In this document: positions 19,607 through 28,500 of the stretch, piece after piece | Layout of the letters: every line of letters starts with the position of its first letter | Position numbering within the stretch: position 1 is the first letter of the stretch | Assembly: GCF_010729485.1 (NCBI RefSeq) | Contig: NZ_AP022609.1 | Coordinates: forward strand, 744,001-808,000 | Direction of reading: 5' to 3' | Length of the DNA: 64,000 bases | Source of the DNA: Mycolicibacter hiberniae | GTDB taxonomy: Bacteria; Actinomycetota; Actinomycetes; Mycobacteriales; Mycobacteriaceae | Program-made: the position numbers and the translations under genes | Notes under the pieces: model-generated | The model's database searches: none | Seen by the model: the letters and a program-made list of their open reading frames with translations, nothing else | What the model was told of the DNA's origin: nothing

Positions 19607-20826
19607 CACGACCCGACGGTGAACGGTACCGAGACTGGACGCCGCACGTAACTGCCGCCGGCCCAGACGATCGCGGCTTCGTCGATCGAGTAGTCCGGGC
19701 AGCGGGCCAGCAGTTCCTCCAGCGCAACCCGTGCCTGCATCCGTGCCGCCTGGTTGCCGATGCAGTGGTGGGCACCGTAGCTGAAAGTCAGAATCTGGTG
19801 CGGCTTGCGCAGCACGTTCAGTTCGCCGGCGTCTTGGCCGAACTGGCGTTCGTCACGGTTACCCGAGCCGTAGAGCAGCAGCACCTTGCGGTCGGCGGGA
19901 ATGGTGGTGTCGCCGACGGTTACGTCCCGGGTGGTGGTTCGGGCCAGCCCCTGCACCGGGGAGGTCAGCCGCAGCAACTCCTCGACGGCGTCGCGGACCA
20001 GCTCCGGCTTGTCGACGAGCAGCTGACGCTGATCGGGGTGCTGCTGCAGCAGTTGCACTGAGCCGCCGAGCATTCCGGTAGTGGTGTCGTTGCCGCCGGT
20101 GACCATGGTGAAGGTGAAGGCCAGTACCGACAGCAGTCCCTGGATGTCACCGTCGGCGGCCAGGCCCGCCGCCACCAGGTGCGATACGGTGTCGTCCTGC
20201 GGGTCGGTGCGGCGGCGTTCGATGAGCCCGCCGAAGTAGGCCATCATTTGTCCGACCGCTTCCCCGGCCGAGGCCACGCCGTCTGCGCTGACGGTGGCCG
20301 CTACCACCGCGTCGGTCCAGCCGTCGAACTGGTCGCGGTCTTCCTCGGGCACGCCCAGGTAGTGGGCGACCACCATCGAGGGCAGCGGTTTGAACAGTTC
20401 GGCGACGATGTCGCCGCCGCCGTTGGCCTTGAGCCGCTCCAGGCGTTCGACCACGAACTGGCGCACCTTGGGCTCGAGCAGCTCGACCTGTCGCGGCATG
20501 AAGCCGCGGGCTACCAGTTTGCGAAACTCGGTGTGTACCGGGGGATCCTGCATCACCATCGGCGGATTGTCGGCAAGGCCGATCATCTCCAGCTCGTGGT
20601 AGTTGATGGTCAGCCCCTGGGCGGACGAGAAGGTCTCATGGTCGGCGGCGGCGGCCCAGATGTCGGCGTGCCGGGACATCACGTAGTAGTCCTGATCCGG
20701 CGCGCCCGGCGGAACCACGTGGTGGACGGGGTCGTGATCGCGCAGCGCGGCGTACATCGGCCAGGGGTTGGGCCAGGTGTCGGCGTTGCAGAGCTCGAAC
20801 TTCGGATGAGACAGCGTTGTCGTCAT
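19606..20826 (-). CDS. cyp130: Cytochrome P450, CYP130-like
   Basis: Soluble bacterial P450 of 406 residues. The I-helix oxygen-activation motif is TGGNDTTT, the ExxR motif is EELLR, and the haem loop FSYGAHHCIGN places the proximal thiolate at Cys355. Substrate is unknown; M. tuberculosis CYP130 binds azoles and can oxidise small amines. It needs external ferredoxin and reductase, neither of which is adjacent. The ATG lies 6 nt after a good -10 hexamer, so the message is probably leaderless. Position and pairing with a TetR gene match Rv1256c. Confidence 0.93.
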   Translation of the reverse strand: MTTTLSHPKFELCNADTWPNPWPMYAALRDHDPVHHVVPPGAPDQDYYVMSRHADIWAAAADHETFSSAQGLTINYHELEMIGLADNPPMVMQDPPVHTEFRKLVARGFMPRQVELLEPKVRQFVVERLERLKANGGGDIVAELFKPLPSMVVAHYLGVPEEDRDQFDGWTDAVVAATVSADGVASAGEAVGQMMAYFGGLIERRRTDPQDDTVSHLVAAGLAADGDIQGLLSVLAFTFTMVTGGNDTTTGMLGGSVQLLQQHPDQRQLLVDKPELVRDAVEELLRLTSPVQGLARTTTRDVTVGDTTIPADRKVLLLYGSGNRDERQFGQDAGELNVLRKPHQILTFSYGAHHCIGNQAARMQARVALEELLARCPDYSIDEAAIVWAGGSYVRRPVSVPFTVGS

Positions 20827-20832
20827 GTCTCA

Positions 20833-20864
20833 TTGATACGACAACGGATCAGCTGGTGTCAATG
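20833..20864 (-). promoter_or_regulatory. Leaderless cyp130 promoter with embedded palindrome
   Basis: Reading the minus strand: -35 TTGACA (20857-20862, perfect consensus), 18-nt spacer, -10 TATCAA (20833-20838), then 6 nt to the ATG at 20826, so transcription should begin at the start codon. An 18-bp imperfect inverted repeat, TGATCCG-TTGT-CGTATCA (20834-20851, one mismatch per arm pair), fills the spacer and overlaps the -10, an ideal position for the cognate TetR. A longer repeat (CATTGATAC/GTGTCAATG, 20831-20839 and 20856-20864) brackets both hexamers. Confidence 0.72.
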
Positions 20865-20894
20865 CCCAAAAGTGATCTGCGTCGCCGTCTCGGG

Positions 20895-22262
20895 TCAGAT
20901 CCCTGAACCCGGGTTGAGGATGTTCATCGGGTCCAGGGCGGCCTTGACCCGATGGTTGAGCGCCATCACCTCAGGCCCCAACTGGTCGGCGAGCCATGGC
21001 CGCTTCAAACGGCCCACGCCGTGCTCACCGGTGATGGTGCCGCCCAGCGCCAGGGCCAGATCCATGATCTCGCCGTAGGCCAGCTCGGCGCGCCGCAGAT
21101 TCTCGGGATCGCTCGGGTCGTGCACGATCAGCGGGTGGGTGTTGCCGTCTCCGGCATGGGCGATCACCGAGATCAGCAGCGAACGCTCCGCGGCGATCTT
21201 CTCGATGCCGGTGATCAGCTCCGCCAGCCGCGGCACCGGAACCCCGACGTCCTCGAGCAGCAGCGGACCTTTCGCCTCGACCGCCGGGATGCAGAATCGC
21301 CGGGCCGCGACGAAACCTTCGGCCTCGACCGGGTCGGCCGTGGAGAACACCTCCTTGGCGTGGTGCTCGGCGAACACCCGGGCCATCAGCTCGACATCCT
21401 CGGCGCCGGCGTGGCCGCGCTCGTCGGAGGCCGCCACCAGCATGGCCGCGGCGTCGCGGTCCAGCCCCATGCGCAGCTGGTCCTCGACGGCGTTGATCGC
21501 CGCGCCGTCCATGAACTCCAGCATCGACGGGCGCAGCCGCCCGGACACGTCGAGGACTGCGTCGGCCGCGGCGGTGACGGAGTCGAAGGTGGCCACCACC
21601 ACCGAGGAGGCGGGCTGGGCCGGCAGCAGTCGCAACGTCACCTCGGTGATCACGCCGAGAGTGCCCTCGCTGCCGACGAACAACTTGGTCAGGGACAGCC
21701 CGGCGACGTCCTTGAGGCGCGGCCCGCCCAGCCGCACGGCGGTGCCGTCGGCCAGCACCACCTGCAGGCCCAGCACGTAATCGGTGGTGACGCCGTATTT
21801 GACGCAGCACAGCCCGCCGGCGTTGGTGGCGATGTTGCCGCCGATACTGCAGATCTCGAAGGACGACGGGTCCGGCGGGTACCACAAGCCGTATGCCGCG
21901 ACCGCCTTCTTCACCTCGGCGTTGAAGAGCCCGGGCTGGCATACCGCAGTACGGGTGACCGGATCCACGGTGATGTCACGCATCTTCTCTGTGCACAGCA
22001 CGATCCCGCCGTCGATCGCGGTGGCACCACCGGACAACCCGCTGCCCGCACCGCGGGTCACCACCGGAATGCGGTGCGCGGTGGCCCAGCGCAGGACGGT
22101 CTGCACCTGCTCGGTAAGCAGCGGTCGGACCACCGCCAGCGGCTGGCCAGCCCGGGGATCCAGCGCGTTGTCCTGCCGATAACCCGCGGTGATCGTCGGG
22201 TCGGTGACCACCATGCCCTCGGGCAGATCGGCTGTGAGCTGGGCTAGCGCGTCGGTGTTCAC
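20895..22262 (-). CDS. FAD-linked oxidase (GlcD / D-lactate dehydrogenase type)
   Basis: A 455-residue flavoprotein of the PCMH/vanillyl-alcohol-oxidase fold. The FAD pyrophosphate-binding segment is VVTRGAGSGLSGGATAIDGG, followed by CSIGGNIATNAGG and a C-terminal oxidase domain with HAGDGNTHPLIVHDP and TITGEHGVGRLKRPWL. Expected substrates are 2-hydroxy acids such as glycolate or D-lactate, with electrons passed to the respiratory chain. No iron-sulfur or GlcE/GlcF partner is nearby. The start is GTG at 22262. Matches Rv1257c in length and place. Confidence 0.9.
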   Translation of the reverse strand: MNTDALAQLTADLPEGMVVTDPTITAGYRQDNALDPRAGQPLAVVRPLLTEQVQTVLRWATAHRIPVVTRGAGSGLSGGATAIDGGIVLCTEKMRDITVDPVTRTAVCQPGLFNAEVKKAVAAYGLWYPPDPSSFEICSIGGNIATNAGGLCCVKYGVTTDYVLGLQVVLADGTAVRLGGPRLKDVAGLSLTKLFVGSEGTLGVITEVTLRLLPAQPASSVVVATFDSVTAAADAVLDVSGRLRPSMLEFMDGAAINAVEDQLRMGLDRDAAAMLVAASDERGHAGAEDVELMARVFAEHHAKEVFSTADPVEAEGFVAARRFCIPAVEAKGPLLLEDVGVPVPRLAELITGIEKIAAERSLLISVIAHAGDGNTHPLIVHDPSDPENLRRAELAYGEIMDLALALGGTITGEHGVGRLKRPWLADQLGPEVMALNHRVKAALDPMNILNPGSGI

Positions 22263-22307
22263 GCAGGCGATCCTAGTCGCGGGGCACCCGGGGGGCCGGT
22301 GGCGCGA

Positions 22308-23600
22308 TCAGCTTGTCACCAGGCCGCCGAGGGTGCCGATCAGGCCGAGCGCCGGATCCAGCAGGTACTCCTGGACCCCGCTGACATCGAACAGCAGTTG
22401 GATGGCCTCCCCGATGGGGCCTTCGATCGCGGTGAAAGCGGTGAACGGGTTGAGGTAGTCGTTGAGCCACGACACCGCCTGGGCGTACGGTTCGCCGATC
22501 TCGGAGGCCGTCCAGGCGCGCACGTCCTCGAACAGCTCCATCAGCTCGGCGTAGCCCGGCAGGTCCGCGCCGAACAGTGCCAAGGCGTTGTCCGCGCCCT
22601 GCACGACGGCCCTGGTGAAATCGACCAGGAAGGTCGCCGGGTCGATGATCGGGATGAGTTGGGCGGGCACCGGTTCGCCGAACGGAACCGACCTGTCGTA
22701 GCCGGCTTCGACGATCACCCGCAGTGCCGGCTGCACGATCTCCAGCCAGGACTCCGGTACCCCCAGGGTCCGCAGCGGGCTCAGCAGCGGCAGCTCGGCG
22801 GTCGGGATGAAATAGAACGTGGTGTCGCCGGTGACCTGCCGGACGATGTCGGTCGAGCCCGCAACGTACTCGTCGACGAACGGACCGACCAGCGGCTGCG
22901 ACGGTGGCCACACCGCCGGAACGAGCTGTGGCAGTGGACCGCCGGCGTAGCCTCCATGCGTGTAGAGGAATCCGAGGAAGGCGTTGAGGACCGCCACCAG
23001 ATTGATGGGGTACTGCGGAAAATCCGCGTTGGCGTCGTATTGCGCGGCCACGTCGATGGTGGCTATATCGCCGTCGGTCGGTGCCGCCCCATTGAAATTG
23101 AGCCCCGGCATGCCCGGGATCACCAGGCCGTCGAAGCGTTCGAGGAATCCGCCGTTGGGCCGGTTGCCCGAGCCCAGGAGCAAGAACGTCACGTCGGGGT
23201 CGGGTTGCCCCGATTGCATCATGTCGATCTTCTGCAGAACCGCGATCTGCGCGCTCTGCGAATATCCCGCCACCACATAGGGCTGACCGTCGGGCTGCTG
23301 CGCCATCGTGGCCGCAAGGTTCGCCAGGCCGGTGGGAATCGACGTGCTGGCCCCGGATGCGGGGTAGGGGACCACCACCGGGACATGATCCGCGCCGGTG
23401 GCCGGGTTGATGTAGTCGGCGACTACCGCGTCCTGCCACCGTTGGCTCGGGGTCGGCATGAAGGTGCCGCCCATGATCAGCGCCGTCTGTGCGTCGTCCG
23501 GGGCACCGGCGTGCGCCGGTACCACCGGCGCCATGAACGCCACCGACGCGCCGCACAGCAACGTCACAAGCAACCGGCGCGAAGGCCAGCGTCGGCCCAC
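22308..23600 (-). CDS. Secreted PE-PPE-domain alpha/beta hydrolase lacking a PE domain
   Basis: A 430-residue exported serine hydrolase of the mycobacterial PE-PPE domain type. The core runs from [17 protein letters not shown] through the nucleophile elbow VAGYSQSAQ and GSGNRPNGG to a C-terminal helical part. In M. tuberculosis this domain usually follows a PE or PPE domain; here a cleavable signal peptide with a possible twin-arginine motif ([16 protein letters not shown], cleavage after PAHA) takes that place. GTG 23600 is preferred because AAGGGGG lies just upstream; an extension to 23723 lacks support. A cell-wall or lipid esterase role is inferred. Confidence 0.82.
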   Translation of the reverse strand: MGRRWPSRRLLVTLLCGASVAFMAPVVPAHAGAPDDAQTALIMGGTFMPTPSQRWQDAVVADYINPATGADHVPVVVPYPASGASTSIPTGLANLAATMAQQPDGQPYVVAGYSQSAQIAVLQKIDMMQSGQPDPDVTFLLLGSGNRPNGGFLERFDGLVIPGMPGLNFNGAAPTDGDIATIDVAAQYDANADFPQYPINLVAVLNAFLGFLYTHGGYAGGPLPQLVPAVWPPSQPLVGPFVDEYVAGSTDIVRQVTGDTTFYFIPTAELPLLSPLRTLGVPESWLEIVQPALRVIVEAGYDRSVPFGEPVPAQLIPIIDPATFLVDFTRAVVQGADNALALFGADLPGYAELMELFEDVRAWTASEIGEPYAQAVSWLNDYLNPFTAFTAIEGPIGEAIQLLFDVSGVQEYLLDPALGLIGTLGGLVTS

Positions 23601-23631
23601 GTCTAGCCCCCTTGTGTCCGGTGAGGGGTCA

Positions 23632-23660
23632 ACTATGTTTGAGAATCTCTCAGAAATCAA
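23632..23660 (-). promoter_or_regulatory. Promoter of the PE-PPE hydrolase with palindrome in spacer
   Basis: Minus strand: TTGATT (23655-23660), 17-nt spacer, CATAGT (23632-23637), about 30 nt before the GTG. The spacer contains the 13-bp palindrome TGAGAGATTCTCA (23640-23652, 5-bp perfect arms), a plausible operator. The element lies in the gap shared with divergent udgB. Confidence 0.5.
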
Positions 23661-23703
23661 GACCGTTTGCCTACTCCGAGCTGCGGGCGGGCACAGTGGA
23701 TGC

Positions 23704-24522
23704 ATGCTCAACCACCCGCGCACGGGTCAGCCGTTCGAGTCGCCGGTGCCGCCCGGGACCGGCTGGCCCGGCGACCCGGCAACCTCGCACACCCCGCCGG
23801 CGGCCGACGCCGCGCAGGTGGTGGCGCTGGCCGGTCAGTCCGAGGCAATCGACGAGCTCGACGCGCTGGTCAGCGTATGCCAGGCCTGCCCGCGGCTGGT
23901 GGACTGGCGCGAGCAGGTGGCGGTCACCAAGCGGAAGTCCTTTGCCGACCAGCCCTATTGGGGCCGGCCGGTGCCCGGCTGGGGCTCGCGCACACCCAAG
24001 ATCGTGATCGTGGGTCTGGCCCCGGCCGCCAACGGCGCCAACCGCACCGGCCGGATGTTCACCGGCGACCGGTCCGGCGACCAGTTGTACGCCGCGCTCT
24101 ACCGCGCCGGACTGGTCAACCAGCCGACCAGCGTCGACGCTGCGGACGGCTTGCACGCCAACGGCATCCGGATCACCGCCCCGGTGCGGTGCGCTCCGCC
24201 GGACAACGCTCCCAGCATCGTCGAGCGCAACACCTGCGCACCGTGGATCGAGGCCGAATGGCAGCTGATCGCCCCGTCGGTACGGGTGATCGTCGCTTTG
24301 GGAGGGTTCGCCTGGCAGACCGCGCTGCGCATCGGCGCGGACCCCGTGCCCAAGCCCAAGCCGAAGTTCGGCCACGGCGTGGTCGTCGGTCTGGGGCCGG
24401 CGTTGCACCTGGTGGGCTGCTATCACCCCAGTCAGCAGAACATGTTCACCGGCCGGCTGACTCCGGCGATGCTGGACGACGTCTTTGCCCAGGCCTCGGC
24501 GCTGGCGGGACTTTCCGGCTGA
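23704..24522 (+). CDS. udgB: Uracil-DNA glycosylase family 5 (UdgB)
   Basis: DNA repair glycosylase of 272 residues removing uracil and related deaminated bases. The substrate pocket motif is [13 protein letters not shown], the second motif is GCYHPSQQN, and four cysteines for a 4Fe-4S cluster are visible (SVCQACP, VRCAPP, NTCAPW). ATG 23704 (MLNHPRTGQ) is chosen; the frame runs back to 23458, but that part overlaps the divergent hydrolase gene. The N-terminal 40 residues are Pro-rich and probably unstructured. Matches Rv1259. Confidence 0.93.
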   Translation: MLNHPRTGQPFESPVPPGTGWPGDPATSHTPPAADAAQVVALAGQSEAIDELDALVSVCQACPRLVDWREQVAVTKRKSFADQPYWGRPVPGWGSRTPKIVIVGLAPAANGANRTGRMFTGDRSGDQLYAALYRAGLVNQPTSVDAADGLHANGIRITAPVRCAPPDNAPSIVERNTCAPWIEAEWQLIAPSVRVIVALGGFAWQTALRIGADPVPKPKPKFGHGVVVGLGPALHLVGCYHPSQQNMFTGRLTPAMLDDVFAQASALAGLSG

Positions 24523-24543
24523 CTTCCGGTGTTGACTAGGGGC

Positions 24544-25584
24544 GTGCGACTCTCCGTTCTTGATCTCGTCCCGGTCCGCTCCGACCAGACCAGCGCCCAC
24601 GCGCTGGCTGCCACGGTGCGGTTGGCCCAGACCGCTGACCGCCTCGGCTTCACCCGGTACTGGGTGGCCGAGCACCACAACATGCCGTCTGTGGGAGCGA
24701 CCAGCCCGCCGGTAGTGCTGGCCTACCTCGCTGCGCAGACGGCGCAGGTGCGGCTGGGCTCGGGTGGGGTGATGCTGCCCAACCACGCTCCGCTGGCGGT
24801 GGCCGAACAGTTCGCGCTGCTGGAGGCCGCCGCCCCGGGGCGCATCGACTTGGGGATCGGCCGGGCGCCGGGTTCGGACCCGGTCACCTCGGTCATGTTG
24901 CGGGGCAACCGAAGCGGCGCCCCCGACGAGGACGTCGCGAACTTCCCCGACTACCTCGACCATGTGCGGGCGATGATGAGCAGCCGCGGCGTGCAGGTCC
25001 AGCTGCGCGACGGCGACTATCTGCTCAAGGCCACCCCGGCCGCCGCCGGCGAGCCGCGACTGTGGCTGCTGGGTTCCAGCATGTATTCGGCCCGGCTCGC
25101 CGCGGCCAAAGGACTGCCGTACGTCTTCGCCCACCACTTCTCCGGCCAGGGCACGCAGGAGGCGCTGGCGTACTACCGGGCCAACTTCACCCCGAGTGAG
25201 GTGTGCGCGGCCCCGACGACGTTCCTGACCGTCAACGCCGCCGTTGCCGAAACCCGCGCAGAGGCAGAGGCTTTGATGCTGCCGAACCTGCAGATGATGG
25301 CCCGGCTGCGGACCGGGCGACCGCTGGGGCCGGTCGATGTGGTCGAGGACGCGCTGGCGGCGGTGGTCTCCGACGCCGAACAACGCATCATCGACAGTGG
25401 CCTGCGGCGCGCGGTCGTCGGCGCCCCGGACGAAGCAGCCGAGCAGGTCCAGACGCTGGCCGACCGGTTCGGCGTCGACGAGGTGATGATCAACCCGGTC
25501 GCCTCGGCGCGTCGCGGCACCGACCCGGCCACTGCTCCCGGCCGGGAACGCACCTGCGAGCTGCTGGCCAAGGAGCTGCTGTAA
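24544..25584 (+). CDS. LLM-class flavin-dependent oxidoreductase
   Basis: Luciferase-like TIM-barrel enzyme of about 346 residues. The sequence begins VRLSVLDLVPVRSDQT and has YWVAEHHNMPSVG, GVMLPNHAPLAVAEQFALLEA and GRIDLGIGRAPG, the pattern of the FMN-using single-subunit subgroup (a former alkanal monooxygenase-like family). GTG 24544 is chosen from the usual N-terminus of this subgroup; GTG 24529, 15 bases upstream, is possible. Substrate unknown. It follows udgB closely and converges on the PGRS gene with 3 bp between stops. Confidence 0.82.
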   Translation: MRLSVLDLVPVRSDQTSAHALAATVRLAQTADRLGFTRYWVAEHHNMPSVGATSPPVVLAYLAAQTAQVRLGSGGVMLPNHAPLAVAEQFALLEAAAPGRIDLGIGRAPGSDPVTSVMLRGNRSGAPDEDVANFPDYLDHVRAMMSSRGVQVQLRDGDYLLKATPAAAGEPRLWLLGSSMYSARLAAAKGLPYVFAHHFSGQGTQEALAYYRANFTPSEVCAAPTTFLTVNAAVAETRAEAEALMLPNLQMMARLRTGRPLGPVDVVEDALAAVVSDAEQRIIDSGLRRAVVGAPDEAAEQVQTLADRFGVDEVMINPVASARRGTDPATAPGRERTCELLAKELL

Positions 25585-25587
25585 GCC

Positions 25588-28500
25588 TCAGCGGCTGATG
25601 ATCGTCATCCCGTATCCGCTTGGCCGGTAATCGATGTAGACGGGGTTCACCGAGAACGGGTAGTAGCCGCTGTTGGCCGCGCCGCCGGAGGTGACCCACG
25701 GCCCGTTGCCGGCCGAGGTGGTGTAGGAGTACAGCAGCGTCTCGCCGTCGGAGCTGTACACCGAGATCACGGTGCCCGCCGGCACCTGCGAACCGACGCC
25801 GAGGCTGGGGACCAGTGACTGCGGGATGCTGCCGTACATGCCGCCCGAGTCGATCGAAGTGGAGATGGCCACCGGCGGACCGCCGTTGATGGACACCATC
25901 GTGTCGACGTAGGGCGACCCGGAAACCGCGATCTCCGGGGTCAGCGGATTCGGGCCGAAGATCACCTGGCCGGTCTGCTCGTCGATGAGCACGCCCTGGT
26001 TGAGCGAGCCGGGCAACGCCGAGATGATGGTCGAGGTTCCCGCGTAGCCGTTGTTGGGGCCGATGCCCAGCACGCCGACGATGCCGTACCGGTTGAAGTA
26101 CTGCGTCATCAGGGCATTCGACCCGGAGGTCACCACGTTGACGCCGGTCGGCTGGGTGATCAGCTCATCCGGGCAGTCGCCGCCCTTGTCGCAGAACCCG
26201 ACCGTGGTGCTGTAGGTCTGGTAGCCGTAGCTTGCTCCGCCCAGGCCGGCGTAGCTGGCACTGCCGGTCAGCTGCACGTCGCCGATGTTGCCGGAGACGG
26301 CGCTGTTCAGGATCGTCAGGCCGGTGGAGCCGGTGTCGATCTGGACCGGCACCGGGGGCCCGCCGTTGATCGAGATGTAGACGATCGGGCTGATGCCACC
26401 GCTTTGCAGATACAGCGGCACCGCGACGTTGGCCGGGCCGTCCGGGCCGCCCCGCTCGCCGGCGGCCGCACCGCCGGACCCCGCGCCGCCCTCGCCTCCG
26501 GCACCGTTGGCGCCATTGCTGCCGACCGCCCCGCCCCGGCCGCCGTCGCCGCCGTCACCGCCGTCACCGCCACGGGCGCCGGCTCCGCCGGCCGCCACCG
26601 CGCCGGCCGCCCCGCCGTCGCCGCCGTCACCGGCCGCCCCGCCATGGACGTTCGTTCCGGTCAGGGTGGATTCGCCGCCGTCGCCGCCGTTGCCGCCGTG
26701 GCCTCCCGCGCCGGCATTGCCGCCCGATCCGGCATTGCCGGTGCCGCCGCCGGCGCCACCTTCACCGGCGTCGCCACCGGATCCGCCCGCGCCGCCGTTG
26801 CCGCCGCTGGAGCCCTGCGCGTAGTAGCTGCCGACGGCGCTGCCGCCGTTGCCGCCGAAACCGCCGAGGCCGCCGTTTCCGCCGGTGCCGCCGTCGAATC
26901 CGATGTCGCCGACGCCGCCGGACCCACCAGATCCTGCGGACCCGCCGGCGCCGCCCTCGCCGCCGATACCGACCGGCGCGCGGTTGATCCCGGGTTGGGC
27001 GTAGAGGCCCGAACCGGGCGAGCCGCCGTCACCGGCCGTTCCACCGTTGCCGCCGTTGCCGCCCGTCCCGCCGGCGCTGTCGTTCCCCGCGCCGCCGGCA
27101 CCGCCGCCACCGCCGCTGCCGCCGGCACCCCCGTCACCGCCGGTGCCGTTGGTGCCGAATCTGCCGTGTTCGCCGATCGCCGGGTTGCCGACGTAGGCCG
27201 ACCCGCCCGCTCCACCGCTGCCGCCGGCCCCGCCGTTGCCGCCGTGGTAGCCCTCGCCCCCGCCGAACGCCCCGGTGTCTCCGAGCCCGCCGTTGCCTCC
27301 GGCGCCACCGACGCCGCCGTCTCCGCCGCTGCCGTATTGCACGTTGTTGGCCACGTCCAGCTTGGCGATACCGTTGCCGCCGCCGTTTCCGCCGGCGCCG
27401 CCGGCGCCGCCCGCGCCGCCGTTGCCGGTGCCCTCGCCGTGGGCGCTGACGCTGCTGCCGCCGACACCTCCGGCGCCACCGGTTCCACCGTTCCCGCCGC
27501 TACCGGGCAATGTGGCGCTCGGGGGCAGGTATACCTGGTCCAGGCCTCGGCCGCCGTCACCGGCTGCACCACCGGCGCCACCGGCGCCGCCGCTGCCGTC
27601 GCCGAGGGAGTTTCCGCCGGCGCCGCCAGTGCCGCCGTTGCCGCCGTGTCCGGCGTTGCCGCCGTTGAGCGCCGCGGTGCCGTCGGCCCCGGTCGCGCCG
27701 TTGCCGCCGGCCCCGCCGCCGTTGCCGTGCAGGCTGCCGGTCCCGCCGTCGCCGCCGTGGCCGCCGTGGCCGCCCGCTGTGACGGCGTTGAAGCCGTTAC
27801 CGCCGGCACCACCGTGGCCGGCGGGCGCGGTCGAGGTCGTGCCGTTGGCGCCGGCGGCACCGTGGACCGAGCCCGCTCCGCCGTCGCCGCCGAGGCCCCC
27901 GGCGCCGTAGGCGCCGGCGTCGCCGCCGCGGCCGCCGTTCGGGTTGCTCGCATCGCCGTGGCCGCCGGCTCCGCCGTCGCCGGGTGTCCCGCCGTTTCCG
28001 CCGTTTCCGCCGTTTCCGCCGGTGCCCGCGAGCCCCGCCACGCCGTGGGCCGCGACGCCGCCCGCGCCACCCGCGCCGCCGGTACCGCCGTTGCCGCCCT
28101 GCATTCCGTCGCCGCCGTTGCCGCCGGCACCGCCCGCCAGGGTTGCGTCGGCCCCGGTGGTTCCGGCACCGCCGGCTCCGCCCGAACCGCCGTTGCCGCC
28201 CGCCCCGCCGCGGCCACCGTCGCCATACTGCGCCGCACTGAATCCGCCCGCGCCGCCGGTGCCGCCCACGCCACCGGTCCCACCGCTGAAGCCCGCCGCC
28301 CCGTCCACGCCGGCTGCCCCGTTGCCGCCCGCGCCGCCGGCACCGCCGTTACCGAACAGCCAGGCGATGGCGTCGCCGCCGGCACCGCCGAAGCCGCCGG
28401 CCAAGTCGTCGATGCCGGCACCGCCCGCGCCGCCGGCGCCGCCGTTGCCCATGAGCCATCCGCCGGTGCCGCCGATGCCGCCGTCGGCACCGGCTCCACC

